Assembly (NCBI GenBank): GCA_016792625.1
Contig: JAEUKK010000104.1
Coordinates: 1-64,000, forward strand
DNA: 64,000 nucleotides
DNA from: Deltaproteobacteria bacterium
GTDB taxonomy: Bacteria; Myxococcota_A; UBA796; UBA2385
Direction: 5' to 3'
Of the stretch, positions 36,644 through 45,355 are shown one piece after another. A program made the position numbers and the translations under genes. The notes under the pieces are model-generated. The model saw nothing but the letters and a program-made list of their open reading frames with translations, was not told the DNA's origin and did not search any database. Each line of letters begins with the position of its first letter. Position 1 is the first letter of the stretch.

Positions 36644-37933
36644 TTGCTCGGCCTGTTCGCGCTGGCCTTCGGCCTGCGCCTCGCGCTCGCCGAAGGTGGT
36701 GCGCGGCACGCCGCTCTCGACGCGGCCGAGCTGCTGGCCCTCTGCGGGCCCGCGCCGTCGGGCCCCGCCCGCCGGGTCTTTGACGGCCACGAGGGGGCCG
36801 CGGCGCGGGCCCTGGTCGGCTGCGGGCTGGACGACGCCGGGCCCGCCTTTTGGCCGGGCCAGCGGGCGCTCTGGGCGGGCATCGGGGCGCTGGCCCGCGG
36901 CCTGACCCCGGGCTCTGGCCCGCCGAGCGCGCTGTGGGGCCTGCTGGTGCCGCTGCTCGCGGGCGCGGCCTCCGCGCCGGCCCTGGCCTGGGCCGCGGGG
37001 CGCCGGTGGGGGGCGGGCGCGGGGCTGCGGGCGGGCGCGCTGCTCGCGGTCCTGCCGGCGCACGCCCTGTGGTCGACCAGCCCCGCGCCGGTGGTGGTGC
37101 CCCTGCTGCTGCTGCTGCTGGCCTTGGGGGCCCAGGGCAACCCGATGCGCGTCATTTTGGCGCTGGTCGCCGCGAGCCAGCGCGCCGAGCTGGGCTTGGC
37201 CGCCGCCCTGCTCCTCGGCGCCCCGGGTCTGCCCGCGGCGGCCTTGGGCGCGGCCCTGCTGGCCGCGGGCGCGCCGGCCTGGGGCGGGCCCCCCGCGCGG
37301 GCGGTGGCGGCGAACCTGCTCGCCCTGCCCACCCTCGCGCCGGTCTCGGGCCTGCTGCTGCTGGCGCTGGGCGGCGCCGTCGGCGGCCGCGGCGCGGCGG
37401 GCTGGGCCCACCGCGGCCTGCTGCTCGTGGCCTTGCCCTTGCCCTTCTATGACCTCGGCGTGCGGCACCTGCTGCTGCCCCTCGCCCTCGCCTGCGGCCT
37501 CGGCGGGCGGCTGCGGCTGAGCTTGGCCCTGGCCCTCGGCCTCGCCTGGGCGCTCGCCCTGCCGGGGCTCGCCGCGCGCTGGCTGGCCGATCCGCCCGCG
37601 CCGCCCCCGCAGAGCCTGCCGCTGCGCCCGCCGGCCGCCTGCATCGAGATCAGCGACGAGCCGCCCATCCCCGGGCAGCCCCGCCCCTCGTGGGCTGCGG
37701 TCTGGCCCGGGGGCTGCGCCGCCCTCGACCCGGCCCCGCCCTGCCTCGTCTGGGCCGAGGGCCCCGAGCACAGCCGCTGGCAGAGCCGCGGCCTCGACGA
37801 GCGCGCGGCCCGCATGCGCGCGCTCTTTGCCCTCGAGCCGGTCGCTCTCGACCGTGGCGGGCCGGGGCCCTGGCGCCGCTGGCACCGACTCTCCAGCGCG
37901 CGCGGCCCCCTGCCGGGCTGCGCCCTGCCCTGA
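36644..37933 (+). CDS. Polytopic GT-C-like membrane protein
   Basis: About 429 residues, extremely Ala/Leu/Gly-rich, eight or more helices and a soluble C-terminal tail of ~120 residues with several Cys (AACIEISDEPP, GGCAALDPAPPCLVW). Architecture is like the proteins at 1302, 18896 and 41401, but no catalytic loop can be assigned, so glycosyltransferase function is only a guess. The TTG at 36644 is the first usable start; the preceding codons are also open, so the N-terminus is uncertain. Confidence 0.5.
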   Translation: MLGLFALAFGLRLALAEGGARHAALDAAELLALCGPAPSGPARRVFDGHEGAAARALVGCGLDDAGPAFWPGQRALWAGIGALARGLTPGSGPPSALWGLLVPLLAGAASAPALAWAAGRRWGAGAGLRAGALLAVLPAHALWSTSPAPVVVPLLLLLLALGAQGNPMRVILALVAASQRAELGLAAALLLGAPGLPAAALGAALLAAGAPAWGGPPARAVAANLLALPTLAPVSGLLLLALGGAVGGRGAAGWAHRGLLLVALPLPFYDLGVRHLLLPLALACGLGGRLRLSLALALGLAWALALPGLAARWLADPPAPPPQSLPLRPPAACIEISDEPPIPGQPRPSWAAVWPGGCAALDPAPPCLVWAEGPEHSRWQSRGLDERAARMRALFALEPVALDRGGPGPWRRWHRLSSARGPLPGCALP

Positions 37934-37975
37934 GCGCAGGCTGGCGCGATACGCGATGGCCCCAGCGGAGCGTCG

Positions 37976-38596
37976 ATGATCACCGAGATTGAAGACTTCT
38001 TCAGCAAAGGCTGCGGGCGCTGCGAGCGCTTCGACACCCCTGCCTGCTCAGCCCTGCGCTGGTCGGTCGGCATCGCCGACCTGCGGCGCATCTGCCGCGA
38101 CCTCGGCCTGGTCGAGACGGTGAAGTGGGGGCACCCCTGCTATATGCACGCCGGCCGTAACATCGCGTTAATCGGCGCGTTACGCGAAGACTACCGCCTT
38201 GGTTTTTTCCACGCGGCGCTGATGACCGACCCCGAGGGGCTTCTGGTCAAACAAGGGCCCAATACGCAGCACCCCGATGTGCTGTGCTTCACCGACGCCG
38301 GGCAGGTGCGGGCGCGCGAGGCCAGCGTGCGCCGCTACTTGATCGAGGCCATGGGCTACGCCGCCGCAGGCACCCTGCCGGTCAAGCAGCCGCAAGAGAT
38401 TGAGCTGCCCGACGAGCTGGTCGAGGCGCTCGAGGCCGACCCCGAGCTGGGCGCGGCCTTCGCCCGGCTCACCCCGGGGCGCCAGCGCAGCTACGTGATC
38501 TTGTTGAGCGGCGCGAAGAAGGCCGAGACGCGGGTGGCGCGCATCCTCAAGGCCCGCCCGCACATCCTCGCCGGCAAGGGGGCGCTCGAGCGCTGA
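37976..38596 (+). CDS. YdeI/OmpD-associated family protein (DUF1801-type)
   Basis: 206 residues. The N-terminal half matches the YdeI/DUF1801 fold (DLGLVETVKWGHPCYMHAGR, RLGFFHAALM) and the C-terminal half the YdeI extension (LPDELVEALEADPELGAAFA, LTPGRQRSYVILLSGAKKAE, TRVARILKARPHILAGKG). The family is linked to stress and antimicrobial-peptide resistance in enterobacteria but has no assigned reaction. Several A/T-ending codons around 38155-38175 are slightly unlike neighbours. GGAGCGTCG precedes the ATG. Confidence 0.9.
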   Translation: MITEIEDFFSKGCGRCERFDTPACSALRWSVGIADLRRICRDLGLVETVKWGHPCYMHAGRNIALIGALREDYRLGFFHAALMTDPEGLLVKQGPNTQHPDVLCFTDAGQVRAREASVRRYLIEAMGYAAAGTLPVKQPQEIELPDELVEALEADPELGAAFARLTPGRQRSYVILLSGAKKAETRVARILKARPHILAGKGALER

Positions 38597-38695
38597 GCCG
38601 CACCCGGGCGGGGCGGCGCGGCCGACGCAGCGGCCCCCGCGCCAGGGCGACCGGAGGGGGCGGGGGCCGCGCGGCCCCGGCCGCCGGCCTCCGCC

Positions 38696-38724
38696 GTCGC
38701 GCAGCGACCAAGGCGCGCAGCGCC
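38696..38724. repeat. Pair of GCA-loop mini-hairpins
   Basis: GTCGC-GCA-GCGAC (38696-38708), spacer CAA, then GGCGC-GCA-GCGCC (38712-38724). Same paired layout as at 6238 and 54466 with different stem bases. Confidence 0.6.
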
Positions 38725-38800
38725 GCGCCCGCAGGGGGCCCGCCGTCGCCGCCCGCGGGCGGCGGCGGGGCGCCTTGTCCCTTCACGGCGCGACCTGTGT

Positions 38801-38806
38801 TACAAT
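38801..38806 (+). promoter_or_regulatory. Extended -10 promoter element TGTTACAAT
   Basis: TACAAT preceded by TGT (TGn extended -10) is the best sigma70-like -10 in the window and stands ~100 bp before the SGNH fusion gene. TTGTCC at 38775 is a possible -35 but the 20-bp spacing is long, which the extended -10 may compensate. Confidence 0.5.
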
Positions 38807-38908
38807 CCGAGACATGCGTCATGGTGAAGTCAAGAGGCGGGTCGAGGCCCGTCACCTCATGCGGGGCCCCGGCCTCCCGGCCGCGCGACGGCTGGCGGCG
38901 GGGCCACG

Positions 38909-41338
38909 TTGAGGTCGGGCGGCGCATGGCTGTGGGCCCTGCTCGTCGGGATCGCCCTGCACGGCGTGGTGCTGGGCGTCGCGCTGCTCTCGCGCGGGGC
39001 GCTGGTCTCGGCTTGGGAGAAGGGGCCCTTGGTCGACCCCGCCAGCCCCTATGCCCCCGAGAACGCCCTGCTGTTCACTGTACTTGGCGGTGTGGTCGCC
39101 CTCGACCTCTACCTGCTGATGAGCTTCTGGTGCCAACGTGCGCTGCGGGGCGCGGCCCGCGCGCTCGGCCCGCCCGCGGCGCTGCTGGTGGGCCTCGGTG
39201 GCGGCGAGCTCTCCGTCTCACTCGCCTCGGCCTGGCGCCTGCCGACCTGGTACCGACCGCACCCGACCTTGCACTGGGAGCTGCGGCCGAAGCTGCGGGC
39301 TTACGTCTATGGCACCGGCGACACCGTTTTGAACACCAACGCCGATGGCCTGCGCGAGGTGGCCGTGCCCCGGGCCAAGCCGCCGGGGCAGCTGCGGGTG
39401 CTGGTGCTGGGCGACTCGTCGAACTTTGGGCAGGGGGTCAGCGGGGCCGAGGTCTGGAGCGCCCAGCTCGAGGCCCTTTTGCAGCCCACCTTCGCGGGCG
39501 CCGGCGCCGAGCTGCGGGTGCTCAACGCCGCGGTGCCCGGCTGGACCACCTACCAGGGGCGGCTGCAGCTCGAGCGCGTCGGCTTGGCTTATGCGCCCGA
39601 TCTCGTGATCGCGGGCTTTAACAACGACTCTGGCCCCGAGACCATGTCCGACGCCGCGCGCGCAGTGGCGGGGGCCCCGCGTGTGAACGCCGTGCTGTGG
39701 CGCTCGGAGCTCTACCTGCTCGCCCGCGCCGGGGTGCTCGGGGTGGCGCGGGCCCTGCATCCAAGCGCCCGGGCCGCGGCGAGCCGGCGCGCCGCAGGGG
39801 AGCGGCCTGTCTATGGCGCGCTGGACGCCGATCACCGCGCGAGCCTGCAGCCACGGGTGCCGGTGGAGCAGACCCTCGACAACCTGCGGGCGATGCAGGC
39901 GCTGGGCGCCGCGCACGGCTTTGGGGTGGTCTGGCTCAACATGCCGATCAACCGCACCCAGCCCGAGCTGGTCGAGCGTTACGTCAACTATGACGACCGT
40001 GCGCAGATCTTCGCCGCGGCGGCCGCGGGGGCCGCGCCGCCGGTGATCGACGTCGATGATCGCTGGGCCCGCAGCCGCGAGGCGGGCCTGCACATCCTCG
40101 GCCACGTCTTTCACCCCAACGCCCGGGGGCACCGCCGCCTCGCTGAGCAGGTGGCCGCCGAGCTGGTCCTGCGTGACCTGCTGCCGGGTTTGCCGCCAGC
40201 TGCCCCGACGCCCCCGGTGGGCGGGCCCCCGCCCGCCGCCACCGAGGACACGGTCCGCCTCGGGATCTCAAGCCTCACGCCGGTGCACGCCCACGTGCTC
40301 GCCGTGCTGCAGGCCGATCCGGGCAGGGCGGCCCGCCACGGCCTGCGGGTCGAGCTGCACCCCTATGTGCGCGGCGGCCCCCAGGGTGATGACGTCGCCG
40401 CCGGGCGCCTCGACGCGTGGTTCAGCTGCGAGCTGCCGGCGATCGAGATGGCCCGCACCCGGCCCGACGCGGGCCTCGTCGCCACCCCCGGCGCGCTCGG
40501 GCGCATCGCCGCGCTGGGCCGCGCCGCCGCCCCGCCGGCCGCGGGGGCCCGGGTCGGGCTCAGCCCGGGCAGCACGCCGGCCTTGGACTGGACCCGGTGG
40601 AGCCGCGGGACCCCCACGGTGGTGGTGCCCACCTCGACTGAAGTTCTGCTGGACGGCGTGCAGAGCGGCGCGCTCGACTTGATGGTGAGCTGGGACCCGT
40701 GGGTGAGCGCGGCCGAGGCCTCGGGGCTGAAGGTGGTCTATGACCGGCCCTTTCACTCGGTGCTGATGGTCGGGGGCCACTGGGCGCTCGGCGGGCGCAG
40801 CGCCCTACGACCCCAGGGGGAGGCGGGGCCCCCGCGCGCCGCCCGCCTGGTCGCCCTGGTGGAGGAGGCGCTGCGGGTCGCCGCGGCCGACCGCCCGCGA
40901 TGGGACGCCGAGGTGGCCGCGCTGAGCGGCTGGCCGGTCGAGATCGTGCGCGCCGTGGCCGACCAGAACGACGTGCTGGCCGGCCGATCGGCCCGGCTGG
41001 GTGATATGGTGCCGGTGCGGGCGGGGCTCGACGCGGCCCGGGTCCACCTCGGGCTCGGGCCGATGGTGGCGGCCGAGGCCCCAGAGCTGCTCGAAGGGCG
41101 CCCGCCGCCCTGGCTCGAGTCGCTGGGCGGCGCGCCACCCCCGGGCGGCAAAGCTTCGCCCGGTGGCAAAGGCCCGCCGGGCGGCAAAGGCCCACCTGGG
41201 AACAAAGGCCCGCCCGGGGGCAAGGGCCCGTCTGGCGGCAAAGGCCCGTCTGGCGGCAAAGGCCCGTCGCAGGGCGGCGGCGCCTCGGGCGGGCAAGGCC
41301 CCCGCGGCGCCGAGGCCCCCTTGGCCGTCGGCGGCTGA
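38909..41338 (+). CDS. Membrane-anchored SGNH hydrolase fused to NMT1-like substrate-binding domain and collagen-like tail
   Basis: 809 residues in four parts. (1) Two membrane helices at ~7-30 and ~53-75. (2) An SGNH/GDSL hydrolase at ~130-425: LVLGDSSNFGQGVS (Ser170), FNNDSGPETM (Asn), and DVDDRWA with VFHPNARGH (His402). (3) A periplasmic binding-protein-like domain at ~448-740 resembling ABC/NMT1/SsuA proteins: GISSLTPVHAHVLAVL, GRLDAWFSCELPAI, TSTEVLLDGVQSGALDLMVS. (4) A C-terminal collagen-like stretch (~755-792) of Gly-X-Y triplets GGKGPP/GNKGPP/GGKGPS. The hydrolase probably acts on acyl or acetyl groups of cell-envelope glycans. TTG start at 38909 following GGCGGGG. No frameshift or stop separates the parts. 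Confidence 0.75.
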   Translation: MRSGGAWLWALLVGIALHGVVLGVALLSRGALVSAWEKGPLVDPASPYAPENALLFTVLGGVVALDLYLLMSFWCQRALRGAARALGPPAALLVGLGGGELSVSLASAWRLPTWYRPHPTLHWELRPKLRAYVYGTGDTVLNTNADGLREVAVPRAKPPGQLRVLVLGDSSNFGQGVSGAEVWSAQLEALLQPTFAGAGAELRVLNAAVPGWTTYQGRLQLERVGLAYAPDLVIAGFNNDSGPETMSDAARAVAGAPRVNAVLWRSELYLLARAGVLGVARALHPSARAAASRRAAGERPVYGALDADHRASLQPRVPVEQTLDNLRAMQALGAAHGFGVVWLNMPINRTQPELVERYVNYDDRAQIFAAAAAGAAPPVIDVDDRWARSREAGLHILGHVFHPNARGHRRLAEQVAAELVLRDLLPGLPPAAPTPPVGGPPPAATEDTVRLGISSLTPVHAHVLAVLQADPGRAARHGLRVELHPYVRGGPQGDDVAAGRLDAWFSCELPAIEMARTRPDAGLVATPGALGRIAALGRAAAPPAAGARVGLSPGSTPALDWTRWSRGTPTVVVPTSTEVLLDGVQSGALDLMVSWDPWVSAAEASGLKVVYDRPFHSVLMVGGHWALGGRSALRPQGEAGPPRAARLVALVEEALRVAAADRPRWDAEVAALSGWPVEIVRAVADQNDVLAGRSARLGDMVPVRAGLDAARVHLGLGPMVAAEAPELLEGRPPPWLESLGGAPPPGGKASPGGKGPPGGKGPPGNKGPPGGKGPSGGKGPSGGKGPSQGGGASGGQGPRGAEAPLAVGG

Positions 41339-41400
41339 GCTCCCCGCCGCTGGCGCTGACGTGGCAGACTGCGGCGCCGCGCCCAGCTTGAGGAGGGGGA

Positions 41401-42837
41401 GTGCCCGCCGCCCGCGCCCCCCGCCGCTCACCCTCCGCCCCTGCCTTGCCCGCGCCCCCGCCGCGGCTCGGGCGCGCCGATGGGGTCGAGCTGGCCGCCC
41501 TCGCTGCGCTGGCCTTGGGGCTGCGCGGGCTGGCCTGCTGGGCGCTCGGCGGCGGCGCGCCTTTTGGCCCGGATGGCACGGGGGCCGAGGCCGCGGTGGA
41601 CCTGGGCGGCCACCTCTACCCGCTGCACCCGCTGCTCATCGGCCTCGTCGGCTCGGGGCGGGCCCTGTCGGTGCTCAGCGGCGGGCTCAGCTGCGCCCTG
41701 CTCGGCCTGCTCGGCAAGCGGGTGGGGCTCGGCGGGGCCGGCGGCTGGATCGCCGCGATGAGCCCGCTCTTGGTCTACACCGGCGCGCTCTCGGCGGGCG
41801 ACGCGCCGGCGCTGCTTGTTGTTGTGCTGGGCGCTGTTCTCGCAACCGTGGGCGCTGCCGGTGGATCGGCGCCCCCGGCTGAAGGGGGGCCCCCTCCCGA
41901 TCCGCTGGCGCCGGCCGCCCTCGTCCGCGCCCTGTGCGGCGGAGCGGTCCGTGGGCTCCGCGCCTGGGGTGGGCCGCTGCTCGGCGGGCTGGTCGCCGCG
42001 AGCAGCGTGCTGGTCAAGCCGGTGGCCCTGCCGGCGCTCGTGCTCCTGCTGCTGCGGCCCCGGGCCCTGGTCGGCGCGGGCCTCGGCCTCGTGGTCTTTC
42101 ATCGCTGGCTCGACCCCCTCCTGCGCCCGCGACCGCAGGGGGGCCTGCTGGGGAGCTGGTGGGTGGCCTCGGGCGGCGCGCCGCCATCGGCGCCGGCGGC
42201 TTGGCTGCAGGGCGGGGTCGAGGCGCTGGGCGCCGCGCCGCTGTGGACGCTCTGGCCGCTGATCGTGCTCGCGCCGCTCAGCGCCCTGCTGCCGCTGCCC
42301 CCGCTGCGCCGGTCGGTCGGGCTGCTGTGGGCCTGGGCGCGGGGCGGTCCGGCGCCCGCGGCTGCGGCGGTCGACGCGCCGCTGGCGCTGCGGGTGGGCG
42401 GCCTCCTGCTGCCGGTGGGGCTGCTGGTGCTCGCCGCGCTCTTTGGATCGCGCCTGGAGCCCCGCTACCTCGCCCCCCTGCTGGCCGCGGCCCTGCCCTG
42501 GCTCGGCCGCCGCTGGCCGCTGGGCCTGGAGGGCGCGCAGCTCTGGCCCGCTGCGGCGCTGATCACGCAGGTCGCCGCCCACCGCGCCGCCGCCGACCCG
42601 GCCGCCGGGGTCCCCCGCCTGCCGGTGGTCGAGGCCCCCGCGGTCGACGCGCGGGCCCTATTTGACGAAGCGAGCACCGAGGGGGCCAGCACCTTGCGGG
42701 CAGAGGGCCTGCGCTTGGCCGAGACCCTGCCTTTTGGAGCGACGGTCACCGTGGACCGGCGCCCGCACGGCCGCGAAGGGGAGCTGGTCTGGCCGCTGCT
42801 GCAGCGCCGGCCCGACGTGCAGATCCGCCGGCGCTGA
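41401..42837 (+). CDS. Polytopic GT-C-like membrane protein
   Basis: 478 residues with about ten helices. The first loop DLGGHLYPLHPLLIGLVGSG has the acidic/aromatic/HPL pattern seen in GT-C glycosyltransferases, and SRLEPRYLAPLLAAALP (an RY-containing helix) is common near the middle of such proteins. GTG start is supported by AGGAGGGGGA immediately upstream. It lies 62 bp after the SGNH fusion gene on the same strand. Substrate unknown. Confidence 0.6.
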   Translation: MPAARAPRRSPSAPALPAPPPRLGRADGVELAALAALALGLRGLACWALGGGAPFGPDGTGAEAAVDLGGHLYPLHPLLIGLVGSGRALSVLSGGLSCALLGLLGKRVGLGGAGGWIAAMSPLLVYTGALSAGDAPALLVVVLGAVLATVGAAGGSAPPAEGGPPPDPLAPAALVRALCGGAVRGLRAWGGPLLGGLVAASSVLVKPVALPALVLLLLRPRALVGAGLGLVVFHRWLDPLLRPRPQGGLLGSWWVASGGAPPSAPAAWLQGGVEALGAAPLWTLWPLIVLAPLSALLPLPPLRRSVGLLWAWARGGPAPAAAAVDAPLALRVGGLLLPVGLLVLAALFGSRLEPRYLAPLLAAALPWLGRRWPLGLEGAQLWPAAALITQVAAHRAAADPAAGVPRLPVVEAPAVDARALFDEASTEGASTLRAEGLRLAETLPFGATVTVDRRPHGREGELVWPLLQRRPDVQIRRR

Positions 42838-42859
42838 GGGCGGGCGGCCCGGCACAGCT

Positions 42860-42885
42860 GCGCCTGTGCGCTCTCACACAGGCGC
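42860..42885. promoter_or_regulatory. Perfect 9-bp inverted repeat upstream of the sulfur operon
   Basis: GCGCCTGTG (42860-42868) and CACAGGCGC (42877-42885) with loop CGCTCTCA. It follows the GT-C gene by 23 bp and precedes the SQR gene by 140 bp. No T-tract follows, so it could be a terminator of the former or an operator of the latter. Downstream at 42929-42960 an 11-bp unit resembling CTGTGCGGGCG is repeated three times. Confidence 0.45.
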
Positions 42886-43025
42886 GGGGGCGGCGCTGCG
42901 CCCCTTTGGCGCGGTCGGCGCCGAAGCTCTGCGGGCGCTGTGCGGGCGCTGTGCGGGCCGCGGTCCGCCGCTTCGACCGGCCGCGGCTGGGCACGGGCCT
43001 TGCTCTGTCCCGCGCCGGAGGCGGA

Positions 43026-44258
43026 ATGCGAACGCTGCTCATCCTCGGCGCCGGCACAGCCGGGACGCTCATGGCCCACAAGCTCCGCGCGGCGCTGGCG
43101 CCCACCGCGTGGCGAATCCTGATCATTGATCAGGACGATGATCACATCTACCAGCCGGGGCTGCTGTTCATCCCCTTTGGCTTGGACCGCGCGGCGGATG
43201 ACCGCCGCAGCCGCCGCGCCCTGCTGCCCGAGGGGGTCGAGCTCAACCTCGACGGGGTCGTCGCGCTGGACACCGACAAGCGCCAAGTGCGGACCCGCGC
43301 GGGCGAGCTGCTGCCCTACGATGTGCTCATCCTCGCCACCGGCACCCAGGTCGAGCCGGGCTTGACCGAGGGGCTGACCGGCGAGGGCTGGGGCCAGACC
43401 GCCAGTGACTTTTACACCATGGCCGGGAGCGAGCGGCTGCGCGGCATGCTCGCCGGCCTGCGCGGCGGGCGCCTCGTCGTGAACATCGCCGAGCTGCCGA
43501 TCAAGTGCCCGGTCGCCGCGCTGGAGTTCGCGCTGTTGGCCGACGCCCACCTGCGCGCCGACGGACGGCGGGCTGGGGTCGAGATCGTCTACGTCACCCC
43601 GCTCAGCGGCGCCTTCACCAAGCCGGTGGCCAGCCGGCTGCTGGGGGAGCTGCTCGAGCGCCGGCAGATCCGCGTGGTGCCCGACTTCTCCTTGGCCAAG
43701 GTCGATGGGCAGCGGCGCCAGATCCACAGCTGGGGCGGCGCCAAAGAGGACTATGACCTGCTGGTCAGTGTTCCCCTGCACTATGGCGCAGGCTTCTTGC
43801 GCGGGCACCCCATCGCCGATGACGCCGGTTTCGTACACATCGACAAGCACACCCTCGAGGTCAAGGGCCAGGAGCGGGTCTTCGCCCTCGGTGACGGCAC
43901 CGACGCCCCGACCAGCAAGGCCGGCGCGGTGGCGCACTTCCAGGGTGAGGTGCTCTTTGAGAACGTGCTGCGGGCCATCGAGGGCCTGCCCGCCCTGCCG
44001 GCCTTTGATGGGCACGCCAACTGCTTCATCGAGAGCGGCGACGGCAAGGCCATGTTGCTCGACTTCAACTACGAGACCGAGCCGCTGCCGGGGCGCTTCC
44101 CGCTGCCGGGCATCGGCCCCTTCACCCTGCTGGAAGAGAGCGAGGTCAACCACTGGGGCAAGCGGGCCTTCCGGTGGATCTATTGGAACCTGCTGCTGCG
44201 GGGCAAAGAGCTGCCGCTGGACCACCGGATGCTCATGGCCGGCAAGCGGTCCGCCTGA
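43026..44258 (+). CDS. Sulfide:quinone oxidoreductase-like FAD flavoprotein
   Basis: 410 residues. FAD-binding LLILGAGTAGTLMAHKL, second motif LLPYDVLILATGTQVE, and VFALGDGTDAP. The SQR redox cysteine is Cys161 in ELPIKCPVAALEF and a second matches Cys333 (HANCFIES); the third cysteine of some SQRs (near 128) is absent. A C-terminal segment (YWNLLLRGKELPLD) could associate with membrane. It probably oxidises sulfide or persulfides and passes electrons to quinone; the operon with DsrC/DsrE-like genes supports this. Start ATG follows GGAGGCGGA. Confidence 0.88.
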   Translation: MRTLLILGAGTAGTLMAHKLRAALAPTAWRILIIDQDDDHIYQPGLLFIPFGLDRAADDRRSRRALLPEGVELNLDGVVALDTDKRQVRTRAGELLPYDVLILATGTQVEPGLTEGLTGEGWGQTASDFYTMAGSERLRGMLAGLRGGRLVVNIAELPIKCPVAALEFALLADAHLRADGRRAGVEIVYVTPLSGAFTKPVASRLLGELLERRQIRVVPDFSLAKVDGQRRQIHSWGGAKEDYDLLVSVPLHYGAGFLRGHPIADDAGFVHIDKHTLEVKGQERVFALGDGTDAPTSKAGAVAHFQGEVLFENVLRAIEGLPALPAFDGHANCFIESGDGKAMLLDFNYETEPLPGRFPLPGIGPFTLLEESEVNHWGKRAFRWIYWNLLLRGKELPLDHRMLMAGKRSA

Positions 44259-44330
44259 GCGTGCACAGCCGGGGCCTGCGGGCTCCTGACGGGGCGGGTG
44301 CGCGGCGACGCGCCGCCCGATGGAGGCGAG

Positions 44331-45293
44331 ATGGAAGACGAACAGGGGATGGACAGCGCCGCGCGGCTCGTGCGCATCGAGGCTCTGCTCGACGAGCTGA
44401 CCCTTCGGAGCGCCGCGCAGCTCGCCGAGCAGCGGCGGGTGCGGGACATGGTCGGCGAGGCCTGGGACGAGGCCATGCCGATCGGCCGCGCGGTGATGGG
44501 CGCGGCGGTGAGCCGGCTCGAGCAGGCCGAGGCCCGGGGCTGGATGCGCCTCGCCGGTGGCCTCGCGGCGGCCGCGGATCAGGTGGCCGAGAGCACGCCC
44601 CCCGAGGAGCTCGCGCAGCTCGGGCCGCGGCTGGTGCGCTTGCTGCAGGCCACCGAAGCCCTGACCCAGCCCGAGGTGCTCGACGTGCTGGTGGCCGCGG
44701 CGGACCGGCTGCGCGCCCCCGACGAGCTGGCCCCGATCGGCCTGACCGATCTGGTGCGCATCAGCCGCGAGGATGACGTGCAGCGCGGCGTCGCGGTGCT
44801 GGTCGAGCTGCTGCGCGGCCTTGGCCGGGCCGGCCGCCAGCTCGGCGAGCAGGCCCCGCGCCCCGCGACCCGCGCCCCCCGAGCCGCGGCGCCCCTGCGC
44901 GCCCCGGCGGCGGCCCCCGGGCACGTGGCGGCGCCCGCCGCTGCCAAGGCGTCGGCCCCGGCGCCGGCCGGCGCAGATCCGGCTGCAGAGGTCGTGTTTG
45001 AGGGGCTGCGCTTCCGCGCAGACGGCACCTTGCTCCAGCCCGAGGGCTGGACCGAGGCCCTGGCCGAGAAGCTCGCGCCGACCGTCGGCGTGCCGGCCCT
45101 CGGCCCGCGGCACTGGGCCGTGATCCGCTTCGCCCGCGAGGAGCACGCGCGCAGCGGCCAGACGCCCAACATCCGCCGGATCGCCGCCGCGTCGGGGGTG
45201 GGCACCGCCGAGCTCTATGCGCTGTTCCCGACCGCTCCGGCGCGGGCGGTGGCCCGGGTGAGCGGCCTGCCCAAGCCGGTCGGCTGCGTGTGA
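44331..45293 (+). CDS. DUF1641-TusE/DsrC fusion protein
   Basis: 320 residues. Residues ~1-165 are an amphipathic helical domain like DUF1641 (RLVRLLQATEALTQPEVLDV-type, then DDVQRGVAVLVELLRGLG), which elsewhere accompanies SQR-like or formate dehydrogenase genes. An Ala/Pro linker leads to residues ~220-320, a DsrC/TusE domain (FRADGTLLQPEGWTEALAEK, GPRHWAVIRFAREEH, LYALFPTAPARAVARVSGLP) ending KPVGCV. The penultimate Cys319 that carries persulfide in DsrC is kept; the second cysteine ten residues earlier is not, so it is a TusE-like single-Cys sulfur carrier. ATG 44331 follows GGAGGCGAG. 72 bp after the SQR gene. Confidence 0.85.
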   Translation: MEDEQGMDSAARLVRIEALLDELTLRSAAQLAEQRRVRDMVGEAWDEAMPIGRAVMGAAVSRLEQAEARGWMRLAGGLAAAADQVAESTPPEELAQLGPRLVRLLQATEALTQPEVLDVLVAAADRLRAPDELAPIGLTDLVRISREDDVQRGVAVLVELLRGLGRAGRQLGEQAPRPATRAPRAAAPLRAPAAAPGHVAAPAAAKASAPAPAGADPAAEVVFEGLRFRADGTLLQPEGWTEALAEKLAPTVGVPALGPRHWAVIRFAREEHARSGQTPNIRRIAAASGVGTAELYALFPTAPARAVARVSGLPKPVGCV

Positions 45294-45355
45294 GCTCCCT
45301 CTGCGCGCGGTCCTTCACCGGCGCCCCTCGTTGACCTTGACCATTGAGGTGGACC

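Larger units (their letters stand above)
38597..38908. other. 312-bp gene-free region with GC hairpins and a promoter
   Basis: The first ~170 bp are almost pure GC and contain the GCA-loop hairpin pair at 38696-38724. The last ~130 bp are less GC-biased and hold the candidate promoter at 38801. No coding potential with a ribosome site was found. Confidence 0.6.

Noticed and set aside
36137-37885. 582-codon open frame on the minus strand
   Set aside because: Only its last 113 codons encode a thioredoxin-like domain with a ribosome site; the rest is antisense to the membrane-protein gene.
38547-38927. Minus-strand open frame in the GC-rich gap
   Set aside because: Arg/Pro/Ala-rich translation without ribosome site, covering hairpins and the promoter of the next gene.
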